Positions 44,981 through 53,600 of a DNA stretch of 64,000 bases are shown piece after piece. Position numbers and translations under genes: made by a program. Origin of the DNA: Salinimicrobium tongyeongense (GTDB lineage: Bacteria > Bacteroidota > Bacteroidia > Flavobacteriales > Flavobacteriaceae). The notes beneath the pieces were generated by a model, which was not told where the DNA came from, made no database searches, and saw nothing but the letters and a program-made list of their open reading frames with translations. How positions within the stretch are numbered: position 1 is the first letter of the stretch; each line of letters begins with the position of its first letter. Location of the stretch: NCBI RefSeq assembly GCF_026109735.1, contig NZ_CP069620.1, forward strand, positions 1,240,001 to 1,304,000, read 5' to 3'.

Positions 44981-45904
44981 ATGGCAAAAAAGAAAAAAAA
45001 GATTGAATTCTTTCAGCTCTCCCTAGTGAAAATGAGTGGTAAAAAAAGCTCTGTAGCTTTTCAGGATTTACTTACTTCTCCAGAAGTAGTAAACAGACCA
45101 ATTAGCTTTAAAGGAAAAGACTTAGAATTAAAGATTTTCATAAGCAATAGCCACTACGTTCTTGGCATGTTGGAAACAAGTCGGAGCAGCAATCTTCCTC
45201 CTAAGAAGGATACAGTAGCCAAAAAGATGTCAAAATTAGGTTTAAAAAATGAGGAAGGATTAGCCTATGGAAATGTTTTTCTTTATGACATTAAACGCCA
45301 AATATTCATGTACGAAAGCAATAAATTTGGAAGTTATTTAGATCATTTTGTTACCTACATCTATTCGGCTTTAAAAGAAAGCCAGAGCAAGTACTACAAA
45401 GCATTTAGAATAAAGTTAGATGTCGTATTGACTTCTAATGAGTATCAGCGAATTCTTAATTTTGACTTTCACAAATCAGTTGAGGTTCAAATTGCTCAGC
45501 CAAGTAAAATGATGAAGGATATTAGTCATAAGAATGGGGCTCTTTACAATGTGTGTAAATCAGGAAAAGAATTAGAGTCTGGTCGCGTCTTTGCCAAGTT
45601 TGAGGTTGAAGCAAAACGTACCGCCAAAAGCTTATCCTCTAAAACTATAAGAGAAGTTTTGCAGGACGTCAGTTCATTACTTAAAAAAAGATCAGGTGAA
45701 AATGTTCAAAAAGTAACAGTTACAGGGTATGAAAATGACCTTAAAAAACTAAAAAAACTAGACCTTATAGCAAATCGTTATTATCAAGAAATGACATTAG
45801 ATGAACCACGGGAGAATCATGATCTATTAGAGAAGCAAAGAACCGATGAAATGAAGAGAATTTACAAAGATTGCCAAAATGATCTGAAAGAAATTTTTGG
45901 ATAA
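44981..45904 (+). CDS. Soluble protein of unknown function, first gene of an unrecognised two-gene cassette
   Basis: A 307-residue soluble protein with a Lys-rich start (MAKKKKKIEFFQLSLVKMSG), central mixed alpha/beta region (about 90-190) and Lys/Glu-rich C-terminal coiled-coil-like part (KLKKLDLIANRYYQEM). The opening 'KKIEFFQL' resembles the start of short uncharacterised DUF6731-like proteins seen with phage-defence genes, but I cannot verify membership. It is followed after 6 bases by a four-helix membrane protein in the same direction, with a terminator after that. The unit lies in island cargo space near the integrase. Confidence 0.7.
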   Translation: MAKKKKKIEFFQLSLVKMSGKKSSVAFQDLLTSPEVVNRPISFKGKDLELKIFISNSHYVLGMLETSRSSNLPPKKDTVAKKMSKLGLKNEEGLAYGNVFLYDIKRQIFMYESNKFGSYLDHFVTYIYSALKESQSKYYKAFRIKLDVVLTSNEYQRILNFDFHKSVEVQIAQPSKMMKDISHKNGALYNVCKSGKELESGRVFAKFEVEAKRTAKSLSSKTIREVLQDVSSLLKKRSGENVQKVTVTGYENDLKKLKKLDLIANRYYQEMTLDEPRENHDLLEKQRTDEMKRIYKDCQNDLKEIFG

Positions 45905-45910
45905 TATAAC

Positions 45911-46369
45911 ATGAACAAAACTTTGGGATATTGGTTAGAAATTTTGGCAACCTATGGTTTAGGAATTGCAGCATTTGCTTTTAGTATTTTGTTTTGGGAA
46001 AATTTAAAATTCTTAGATGATGCCACTTTTCTAGACAAGGTAATTTCTATTTCCTCAACCCTTTTTGGGTTTTTACTAGCAGTCTTAGCCTTGATTATAC
46101 AAAGTAACAGCTCTACGATTGAAGGAATGAAACAGCACGGTAGTTTCGTAAGATTAATTCGTCTCAACAAAATGACAGTTACCTTAGCCATTATCACTAG
46201 CTTCTACTCTCTGATTCTTCTGTTAGGTCTTGAAATTATTCGGGAAAAAAGTTGTGAAGTACTTATTTTCATGACTTCAGTAAATCTTGGATTATTTACC
46301 ATGGTACTTGCCAATACGCTCCTATTCACTTTGGTATTCTATAGGATAATTATGTCAGATTACCAATAA
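45911..46369 (+). CDS. Four-helix membrane protein, second gene of the unrecognised cassette (putative effector)
   Basis: A 152-residue membrane protein with four helices: about 10-28, 43-65, 88-108 and 115-140. The stretch ISSTLFGFLLAVLALIIQS followed by a short soluble loop (GMKQHGSFVRLIRLN) is a motif style common in small membrane effectors of conflict systems. I recognise no family. The 6-base gap to the upstream gene implies translation coupling, hence a two-component module of soluble sensor or regulator plus membrane effector; that reading is inference. Confidence 0.7.
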   Translation: MNKTLGYWLEILATYGLGIAAFAFSILFWENLKFLDDATFLDKVISISSTLFGFLLAVLALIIQSNSSTIEGMKQHGSFVRLIRLNKMTVTLAIITSFYSLILLLGLEIIREKSCEVLIFMTSVNLGLFTMVLANTLLFTLVFYRIIMSDYQ

Positions 46370-46383
46370 CTTACAGAAGGAGA

Positions 46384-46407
46384 CATCCTGCCTGGAGAGA
46401 CAGGATG
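46384..46407 (+). terminator. Hairpin terminator of the two-gene cassette
   Basis: The arms CATCCTG/CAGGATG enclose a 10-base loop. The T-tract behind (CTCTATTTAATT) is weak. It closes the 44981-46369 unit 15 bases after the stop and before the oppositely oriented integrase gene. Confidence 0.55.
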
Positions 46408-46440
46408 CTCTATTTAATTACCACTAGGAAACATTTACCA

Positions 46441-47637
46441 CTATATAAGTTTGTTTGCCAGTTTTGACATTTCTTCATCAACCTTTTCTTCTAAAATTGC
46501 GCCATAGTGAGCTTGTGTTATTCCAATTCTGGAATGCCCTAAAAGCTTACTGACAATTTCCATTGGCACATCATTTAGAAGCAGCACAGTGGTCGCAAAA
46601 GTCTTTCTGGCTATATGGTGAGTCAGATTGATTCTGATCCTACACAGAACAGCTATTTCCTTGAGGTAAGCATTGAAGTGAGCATTAGATCTGACAGGTA
46701 AAACCTTATCCTCCTTCAATTGCCCTTTATACTTATCCAGTAGTTTCTGAGCCACAGGAAGTAGAGGAATGGATATAGATTTTCCAGTTTTCTGCCTTTT
46801 CATCTTTATCCAGTCTCTACCGTCTTTACCTTTTAGTATATGACTACTCCGAAGATTACTCATTTCCTTAAAAGCTAAACCTGTGTAACAGCAGAATACA
46901 AAGCAGTCTCTTACCTCTTCTAACCTCTTATTCCCTAACTCTTTATTTTGTAGCTGGGAAAGTTCAGTCTTGGTAAGATAAACTACCTCCTTTTTAGCTG
47001 GCTTAGGTTTATGCATCAGAAAAGGGTTTTTATCTAAATAATCTTGAGCCACAGCGAAATTGATCATCTTCTTAAATCTCTGAAGAGTTTTATTTATGGT
47101 ACTTTGCTGCATCTCCTTTTCTGTCTTGAGGTAGTATTCAAAGTCCTTAATAAACTGGTATTTCAGCTTTTCAAGCTTCATGTCTCTCTGTTGAAATTTC
47201 CATTTAATAAATGCCTGAAGATGAGTTTTTGTATTCTCAAATTTTTGCCATGAAACTTCCTTAATATCCTTTCCTATCAACTTCTTATAGTAGTCATTAT
47301 GCTCATCATAAGCAGAAATTACACCTAATTCCTGTTTAGTCTCCTCTCCTTTGAACTTTTTGTAGATATCATCTACATCAAAGGAATTTTGATGAATTTG
47401 GAGCATTAAAAAAGCCTGACCAAGTTGTTGCTTAATCAGGCTCATTTGTTTGTTCACATATTCTGAATTTTCTGCCTTCTTCAGAACCTTTTGTTTTTCT
47501 CTATCCCAATAATCAGGGTTGATATACAGTCCTGTAGAGAATTGCTTTCGTGATTTTTCATAGGTAATTCTGCAAATGACAGGAGTTAAACCTGCCTTAT
47601 TAAGCTTTTGCTTCTTGATTAAAAATAATGTTTTCAT
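46441..47637 (-). CDS. int: Tyrosine recombinase (island integrase), Arg I replaced
   Basis: Site-specific recombinase that integrates and excises the island. The 398 residues comprise an arm-type DNA-binding domain (about 1-95; FSTGLYINPDYWD), a SAM-like core-binding domain (about 105-205) and the catalytic domain (about 215-398). Visible catalytic residues: Lys near 286 (RQKTGKSISIPL), H341-x-x-R344 (HHIARKTFATT), H368 (GHSRI) and the nucleophile Y378 (AHYGA). The first catalytic Arg, normally TGLR, is Ala in TGLAFKEM (A255), a change known from the CTnDOT-type Bacteroidota integrases. It is 942 bases from the tRNA-Asp junction. Confidence 0.93.
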   Translation of the reverse strand: MKTLFLIKKQKLNKAGLTPVICRITYEKSRKQFSTGLYINPDYWDREKQKVLKKAENSEYVNKQMSLIKQQLGQAFLMLQIHQNSFDVDDIYKKFKGEETKQELGVISAYDEHNDYYKKLIGKDIKEVSWQKFENTKTHLQAFIKWKFQQRDMKLEKLKYQFIKDFEYYLKTEKEMQQSTINKTLQRFKKMINFAVAQDYLDKNPFLMHKPKPAKKEVVYLTKTELSQLQNKELGNKRLEEVRDCFVFCCYTGLAFKEMSNLRSSHILKGKDGRDWIKMKRQKTGKSISIPLLPVAQKLLDKYKGQLKEDKVLPVRSNAHFNAYLKEIAVLCRIRINLTHHIARKTFATTVLLLNDVPMEIVSKLLGHSRIGITQAHYGAILEEKVDEEMSKLANKLI

Positions 47638-47700
47638 ATGTAGTTGGTTTTAAAGGTTATTATATATTTTACAGGTATTTAAATCAAATGAGACCTATAC

Positions 47701-48318
47701 ATGAGCTGGTACAAAATTCTAGGAGCATTGGCTGCCGTCGCAACAATTCTTACGCTTCTCTTTACTTTTTTTAATGAACCCAACCCTGTTGAAGGGATTC
47801 AGATAAATGATGAAGTAGAAATCTCTGGAGGTAATTTTGCAGCAAGAGATAATATTTTCTATTATACAAGCACAAATACAGATAATTCAGAATATATCAA
47901 GCTTCTCCAACATCGGTTTAAGGCAATAGAAGATAATTTACCTAAACATTATGATCATGCTGATGTGCAGAGCTTTTTGGTTAAATTAAAAGATCTTCAT
48001 GAGCAGCATATCAAAGCTTTAAAACAAGAGGAAATGATTTTAGCTCATGAAATCTTAGGTCAAATTAGTCGCCTGTCTTTTGATTTGGAAGTTGAGGAAA
48101 GAATTTTAAAAGAAAAGAAAGCGCAACAAGAGGAAGGATATGAAATCAAATATGAAAGAGGACAACCTGTCCCCGTTACTAACGACTTGATAGGTTTTTT
48201 AATTAATGAGTATGCACATGGAGAATTTAAGCCTCATTCACGGTACGAACCTATGCCCTCTCCATATCAAAAAGCCTATAACAAGGGATTTACCTCTCAT
48301 AGCTTTTTAATGAATTAA
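47701..48318 (+). CDS. Membrane-anchored coiled-coil protein of unknown function
   Basis: A 205-residue protein with one N-terminal transmembrane helix (about 5-24), a short beta segment INDEVEISGGNFAARDNIFYYT (about 36-57, given here as adjoining parts INDEVEISGG and NFAARDNIFYY) that resembles the 'GGD/GRD' spacer strands found next to NLR-like or effector domains, and a long Glu/Lys helix (about 65-150). I recognise no family. It lies between the integrase and the right att repeat, a usual place for cargo. Confidence 0.65.
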   Translation: MSWYKILGALAAVATILTLLFTFFNEPNPVEGIQINDEVEISGGNFAARDNIFYYTSTNTDNSEYIKLLQHRFKAIEDNLPKHYDHADVQSFLVKLKDLHEQHIKALKQEEMILAHEILGQISRLSFDLEVEERILKEKKAQQEEGYEIKYERGQPVPVTNDLIGFLINEYAHGEFKPHSRYEPMPSPYQKAYNKGFTSHSFLMN

Positions 48319-48429
48319 TTCCTTGAAAGGGTCCCTTTTAATTTGTACAGGGGTCCCTTAAAAGGTCCCTTTTTTTAGATATACTTTGATAAAATAAGAG
48401 ATGTAGGAAGAAAGAAATGAAATAGGCAT
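48319..48429. repeat. Cluster of three GGTCCCTT direct repeats beside the right att, putative integrase arm sites
   Basis: Copies: GGGTCCCTTTT at 48329-48339, GGGTCCCTT at 48351-48359 and GGTCCCTTTTTTT at 48364-48376. A further GGGTCCCTTT copy lies 59 bases inside the left att end at 29612-29621. Placement inside both island ends, in the same orientation, suits arm-type binding sites of a tyrosine integrase. The last copy with its T-run may also terminate the 47701 gene. Confidence 0.5.
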
Positions 48430-48593
48430 AAAACAAAAAAGCCCTTCCCAAAAAAGGGAAAAGCTTCTCATTGGTTTACTTCTAAACCCAGGTAAGTCAA
48501 AGACTTACCACAAACAACACAACTAACGTTTACTGCGAAAAAAAGCTCCCCGTATTTGAGGAGCTTCTTTGCAATTTGCGGTCTGGACGAGAC
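48430..48593. repeat. Right attachment repeat of the genomic island (164 bp)
   Basis: Identical to 29390-29553. It covers the last 15 bases of tRNA-Asp and 149 bases downstream, including two terminator-like hairpins (48438-48470, 48538-48566) and the perfect inverted repeat GGTAAGTC-AAA-GACTTACC (48491-48509). Confidence 0.93.
48538..48566 (-). terminator. Terminator of tRNA-Asp
   Basis: On the minus strand AAGCTCC pairs with GGAGCTT and is followed by seven T. A duplicate exists in the left att repeat at 29498-29526. Confidence 0.75.
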
Positions 48594-48652
48594 TCGAACT
48601 CGCGACCCCCTGCGTGACAGGCAGGTATTCTAACCAACTGAACTACCAGACC
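48579..48652 (-). tRNA. tRNA-Asp (anticodon GTC)
   Basis: A 74-base cloverleaf read on the minus strand. The acceptor stem GGTCTGG pairs with CCAGACC and discriminator G follows. The anticodon arm is CCTGC-CTGTCAC-GCAGG, giving anticodon GTC for aspartate. The T arm is GCGAG-TTCGAGT-CTCGT. CCA is not encoded. The gene is the integration site of the neighbouring island, whose att repeat starts at tRNA position 60 and restores an intact 3' end. Confidence 0.97.
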
Positions 48653-48737
48653 GTTGCTTTATTGCGAGGGCAAATATACAGCACATTTTCAATTCCACAA
48701 ACGTTTTTTAAAATATTTTGAAAGTATTTTTCTGGGC

Positions 48738-49667
48738 TCAAACAAACTTCTGTCGCTCAACCAAATAGGTGAGCAAAATTTTTTCAAAACTCTCATTTAT
48801 ATCAGCCTCTACATACTTGATCCCGTATTGGGCGCACTTCAGCTTAAGTCGGTTAAAATAGCCTTTCACCTCTTCAAAATAGCTATCTTTCACATTATCA
48901 GCATAAAGGTCAATTTTCTCTCCGGTTTCCACATCTGTGAAACGATGCGGCTCTTCGCCAAAATTAAAATCAAATTCCTTCTGCTTATCCAAAACATGAA
49001 ATAAAACCAGCTCATGCTTGTTATATTTGAGATGCCTCAAGGCTTCAAACAGCTTCTCTTCCTCCACCTCATCCTGGAACATGTCAGAAAAGAAAAATAT
49101 CAGGGACCGCCTTTTCAATTTCTCGGCGATTTGGTGAAGATAGGTGTAGGTAGAGGTTCTGTTTTTACTTTTTGGGCGGCCAAGGGCCTCTTCCAGCACG
49201 TGCAGCAACATACGGCGGTGCCTGTCACCCCCTTTTTCAGGTGCGTAATATTCATAGGTATCGCTGTAAATACTGAGCCCTACGGAATCCCGCTGCTTTT
49301 TGAGGATTTGCATGAGGCAGGCCGAAGCAAGGGCGGTAAAACCAATTTTATTGAGGTCCTGGAGGCTCTGACGGCTTTTTCCAGGAAAATGCATCGAAGC
49401 AGAATTGTCAATGATCAAATGACACCTCAGGTTGGTCTCTTCTTCATAGCGGCGGGTAAAGAGCTTATCGGTCTTTGCAAACAGCTTCCAGTCGATGTGC
49501 CTGGTACTTTCGCCCGGGTTGTAAACCTTGTGTTCGGCAAATTCTGAAGAATAGCCGTGAAAAGGGCTTTTATGAAGCCCCGAAATGAACCCCTCCACCA
49601 CCTGCCTGGCCAGCAACTCAAGATTCACAAATTTACCCGAATGATGTAACTCCTGCTCTAACTGCAT
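48738..49667 (-). CDS. DUF58 domain protein (von Willebrand A-like)
   Basis: A 309-residue protein of the DUF58 family, commonly encoded with a MoxR ATPase and BatA-type membrane proteins and thought to take part in MoxR-dependent stress or assembly functions. DUF58 signature HIDWKLFAKTDKLFTRRYEEE (about 78-98, cited as HIDWKLFAKTDKLFTRRY) is followed by the metal-site-like LIIDNSASM (about 105) and the VWA-like fold. No transmembrane helix. The usual partner genes are not in this window on the visible side; the gene is alone between tRNA-Asp and trxA. Confidence 0.88.
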   Translation of the reverse strand: MQLEQELHHSGKFVNLELLARQVVEGFISGLHKSPFHGYSSEFAEHKVYNPGESTRHIDWKLFAKTDKLFTRRYEEETNLRCHLIIDNSASMHFPGKSRQSLQDLNKIGFTALASACLMQILKKQRDSVGLSIYSDTYEYYAPEKGGDRHRRMLLHVLEEALGRPKSKNRTSTYTYLHQIAEKLKRRSLIFFFSDMFQDEVEEEKLFEALRHLKYNKHELVLFHVLDKQKEFDFNFGEEPHRFTDVETGEKIDLYADNVKDSYFEEVKGYFNRLKLKCAQYGIKYVEADINESFEKILLTYLVERQKFV

Positions 49668-49711
49668 TTCCTGAAATTTATTCCCAAGGTACAGAATTTA
49701 AGGCATAAAAA

Positions 49712-49733
49712 AATCCGGGAAAAAACCCCGGAT
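49712..49733 (-). terminator. Terminator of trxA
   Basis: On the minus strand ATCCGGGG-TTTTT-CCCGGAT forms a tight hairpin followed by seven T, 26 bases after the trxA stop. Confidence 0.88.
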
Positions 49734-49759
49734 CTCTTTATATCTAAACACGACAGGTA

Positions 49760-50077
49760 CTATAAAAGCTGATCGAGTGCTTCGGCATAAGTGTTCTTAG
49801 GTGCAACCCCTACCTGTCTTCCCACTACTTCTCCATTTTTGAAGATCAAAACAGTAGGAATGTTACGCACGCCATACTTAGCAGCAAACTCCTGGTTGGC
49901 ATCTACGTCAAGCTTTCCAACTACTGCTTTTCCTTCATATTCCTTGCTTATATCGTCAATGATAGGACCTACCATTCTACATGGGCCGCACCATGCTGCC
50001 CAAAAATCTACCATTACAGGTTTGTCGCTCTTTAGTACTTTCTCTTCAAAAGTAGCATCAGTTATTTCTAAAGCCAT
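49760..50077 (-). CDS. trxA: Thioredoxin
   Basis: Small cytoplasmic disulfide reductase of 105 residues. The active site is WCGPC (about 29-33) in VDFWAAWCGPCRMVGP, and the cis-Pro loop is RNIPTVLIFKNGEVV. Length and motifs match TrxA closely. It is monocistronic: a -7 promoter motif lies upstream and a terminator downstream. Confidence 0.96.
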   Translation of the reverse strand: MALEITDATFEEKVLKSDKPVMVDFWAAWCGPCRMVGPIIDDISKEYEGKAVVGKLDVDANQEFAAKYGVRNIPTVLIFKNGEVVGRQVGVAPKNTYAEALDQLL

Positions 50078-50110
50078 ATTTCTCGTTTTAGTTCATTGTT
50101 CTACTATAGA

Positions 50111-50118
50111 CAAAAATA
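50111..50118 (-). promoter_or_regulatory. Putative -7 promoter element of trxA
   Basis: On the minus strand TATTTTTG fits TAnnTTTG, 33 bases upstream of the trxA ATG. The rest of the 50078-50387 spacer shows nothing further that I can name. Confidence 0.45.
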
Positions 50119-50387
50119 GTCAAAATAATAAGGAATCCTTACATTAAGAAAATCAGATTTACCTATCTGCTCATTGTCACCCCCTATAAAAAGCCATTTC
50201 AGACGCTCATAAATGTAGGAAAAAACTTTCATTGATTTCTCCGGTTCAGCCCTTCATCTGGTAATTAAGATCTTAAACGTTTTATCTGAAATCTGAATAA
50301 CCAGCATTTAAGATTTCATTATCTTTAATACATAAGTAATTAAAAATCAGCGCTTATTCGTATAACTTTACCCTAAAAAACATTGCC

Positions 50388-50531
50388 ATGTCTGCACTCT
50401 CTCACCTCTGGAAAGAACAAACGGAAGGCTTTTCATTTGTTCAGAAAATTATCATCGGAACTATCCTGACTTTCATTCTAGCTACAGCTATTTTTGCGCT
50501 TTTCCTGGTTTACCTGGAATTAACCAGATAA
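50388..50531 (+). CDS. Small single-helix membrane protein (47 residues), unknown function
   Basis: MSALSHLWKEQTEGFSFVQK is followed by one strongly hydrophobic helix (about 20-44) and ends in LELTR. The frame has a clear ATG, hydrophobic helix and a strong hairpin terminator about 65 bases behind, which makes it a credible small gene. No family recognised. Confidence 0.55.
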   Translation: MSALSHLWKEQTEGFSFVQKIIIGTILTFILATAIFALFLVYLELTR

Positions 50532-50595
50532 GCTGAAGCTCAACTGAAGTTTCACCATGCAAACAACACTTTTTTGTGGTAGCAATATTTATAGA

Positions 50596-50628
50596 ATACT
50601 CTCCAAAAATGGCATTTTTGGAGAGTAT
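50596..50628 (+). terminator. Long hairpin terminator between the small membrane protein and dnaE, probably bidirectional
   Basis: ATACTCTCCAAAAATG pairs perfectly with CATTTTTGGAGAGTAT around a single-base centre and is followed by a T-run on the plus strand. It ends 7 bases from the dnaE stop, so it can serve both converging genes. The core CAAAAATGGCATTTTTG belongs to a recurrent palindromic motif in this window. Confidence 0.75.
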
Positions 50629-50635
50629 TTTTTCT

Positions 50636-53600
50636 TTAATTCAGTTTGTAAAGCACCTGTTGCTCTTCCAGTGCATTGAGCAGTTCCTGCGAGATCCTCA
50701 CTTTCTGCTTACGGCTGGGCATGTGCAGTTTGATCCTTTCCTTCATCTCATACACCACAAAATTCAGGCGGTTATCCCCGCTGTGATTTCTGAAAATATC
50801 AAAAAGAGCATCGATCTTATCCTCCTGAAGTTCATCTATATTCAGCTGAATAGTGAGCTTTTTGGCATAATTCTCCATTACATCGTGAAGCAACTGAATA
50901 TTGTTGAACTGCAACCTAGGGTCGCCTTTTCTGCCGGTTTCCCTGTTCGGAAATCCTTCCCGAATAAACACCTTCGCATGAATAAAGGAATTTGGAACAA
51001 GAAAATGCCTGTATTTTAGATATTCTTCCTTGAACATCCTAAACTCGTAAGAGTCTGAATAATCTTCTACAATAAAGCTGGCCCAGCCCTGCCCCTGTTT
51101 ATTCACTCTATGCTGAACGTCGCTTATCACGCCTCCAAAAGTGAGCTCTTTATTGACTGCTTCCTCCAGGTTCTGGAAATCGGCTAAAACGGCATTACAG
51201 AAGTACTTTAATTCGGTCTTAAAGTCATCGAGAGGATGTCCTGAAATATAAATCCCCACAACTTCCCGCTCGCGCTTGAGTTTTTCCATGGTTCCCCATT
51301 CTTCACAGGGCGGCACCACGGGTTCGGGAATTTGTACTTCGCTGGTATCCCCAAAAAGGCTTACCTGCGCCGAATTTTCATTCTCCTGGTACTTGGCTGC
51401 ATACTTCACCACCTTTTCAAGAAAGGTAATGCCATCGCCTTCATCATGGAAGTACTGGGCCCTGTGCGTGTCACCAAAGCTGTCAAAACCTCCGGCCAAA
51501 GCCAGGTTCTCAAAAGCCTTTTTATTGGCCGCCCTTAAATCTATTCGTTTGGCCATGTCAAAGATTGAGCGGTAATGCCCCTTCTCTTTCCTGTTCTCAA
51601 CAATAGTAGCCACAGCCCCTGCGCCCACACCTTTAATAGCCCCCATTCCAAAACGCACCGCGTTCTCTTTATTAACAGAGAATTTGTAATAAGATTCATT
51701 CACATCGGGGCCAAGTACATTCAGCTTCATTCGCTTACATTCTTCCATGAAGAAGGTCACCTGCTTAATGTCGTTCATATTATTGGAAAGCACCGCCGCC
51801 ATATATTCTGCCGGGTAATGGGCTTTTAAATATGCAGTTTGGTACGCGATCCAGGCATAGCAGGTAGAATGCGATTTATTGAAGGCATAAGAGGCAAAGG
51901 CTTCCCAGTCTTTCCAGATCTTTTCAAGCACTTCCCGCGGATGCCCGTTTTTCTCCCCCCGTCAAGGAACTTCGGTTTTAGTTCTTCCAGGAGTGAAAAT
52001 ATTTTTTTACCCATGGCTTTCCGAAGAACATCGGCTTCACCTTTGGTAAAGCTGGCGAGCTTTTGCGACAGCAACATCACCTGCTCCTGGTATACCGTGA
52101 TTCCGTAGGTTTCTTTAAGATATTCCTCCATCGCCGGCAGGTCATAGACAATCTCTTCATCCCCGTGTTTACGCGCAATGAAACTTGGGATATATTCCAT
52201 AGGCCCGGGCCTGTACAGGGCGTTCATAGCAATAAGATCATCAAAGACCGTAGGTTTGAGATCTTTCATGTGCTTTTGCATGCCCGGAGATTCGTACTGG
52301 AAGATCCCCACTGTTTCTCCACGCTGGAAGAGCTCGTAGGTCTTTTCATCGTCCAGCGGAAAACTATCGGGGTCGAGATCAATATCGTGCCGACCTTTAA
52401 CGATCTTCACGGTATCCTTAATAAGCGTAAGGGTTTTGAGGCCCAGGAAATCCATTTTTAGGAGTCCGGCGCTCTCAACTACCGAGTTGTCAAACTGGGT
52501 TACGTAAAGCTCTGAATCTTTAGCAACCGCCACCGGTACGAAATTGGTAATATCGCTGGGTGTAATGATCACCCCGCAGGCATGGATCCCTGTATTTCTA
52601 ACCGAGCCTTCCAGAATCCTCGCCTGGTTCACCGTTTGCGCCTCCAGGTCGTCTCCTTCAGAAATATTTAAAAGCTCATTGATCTTGTCAACCTCCTCAC
52701 TCCTGAAATTACTCCTGATGGCCTTCTCATCCATCCCAAAAATCTTACCCAGCTTGGTGTTGGGAATGAGTTTGGCAATCCTGTCGGCTTCATTTAAAGG
52801 AAGGTCGAGCACCCGGGCCGTATCCCGAATGGAAGACTTGGCAGCCATGGTACCATAGGTAATGATCTGCGCCACCTGATTTGCCCCGTATTTCTTGATC
52901 ACGTAATCCATCACCCTGCTTCGGCCTTCATCATCAAAGTCGATATCAATATCGGGCATACTTACACGATCGGGATTCAGGAACCTCTCAAAAAGCAGGT
53001 CGTACTTAATAGGATCAATATTGGTAATTCCCAGGCAGTAAGCTACCGCACTACCTGCCGCCGATCCACGTCCCGGCCCTACCGAAACATCCATATTACG
53101 GGCTTCCCTGATGAAATCTTCTACAATAAGGAAGTAACCGGGATAACCTGTATTCTCAATTACGGATAACTCAAAATCAAGCCGCTCCTTAATAGATGGT
53201 GTGATCTCTCCATACCGGGCCTTTGCTCCTTCATAGGTGATGTGCTTTAAGTAAGCATTCTCCCCTCTCTTCCCGCCATCTTCGGCGTCTTCGGCCACCA
53301 CAAATTCTTCAGGAATGGTAAAGGCAGGAAGTAAAACATCCCTTGCCAGCTCATAAGGCTCTATTTTATCTACAACTTCCTGGACATTTGAAATAGCTTC
53401 CGGCAGGTCTTTAAAAAGCGATTTCATCTCATCACCGCTCTTGAAGTAATATTCGTTATTGGGAAGTCCGTAACGATAGCCTCGGCCTCGGCCAATAGGC
53501 GTCGCCTGCTTTTCGCCATCCTTTACACATAGTAAAATATCATGGGCATTGGCATCTTCCTGCTCACAGTAATAGGTATTATTAGTAGCGACCAACTTGA

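Larger units (their letters stand above)
29390..48593. mobile_element. Integrative genomic island at tRNA-Asp, about 19 kb
   Basis: Bounded by 164-bp direct repeats, offset by 19,040 bases, with an intact tRNA-Asp at the right end and a tyrosine integrase gene close to it. Contents: type III restriction-modification, a helicase, two insertion sequences, a DUF3871/ATPase module, secreted small proteins, an XRE regulator, an unknown two-gene cassette and the integrase. The island is markedly more AT-rich than the flanking core genes. No relaxase, type IV secretion or phage capsid gene is visible, so it is either a mobilisable element, a satellite-like element or a decayed one. Confidence 0.92.

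Noticed and set aside
29390-48593. Reading the island as a prophage or conjugative element
   Set aside because: No capsid, tail, terminase, relaxase or type IV secretion gene is visible in either strand.
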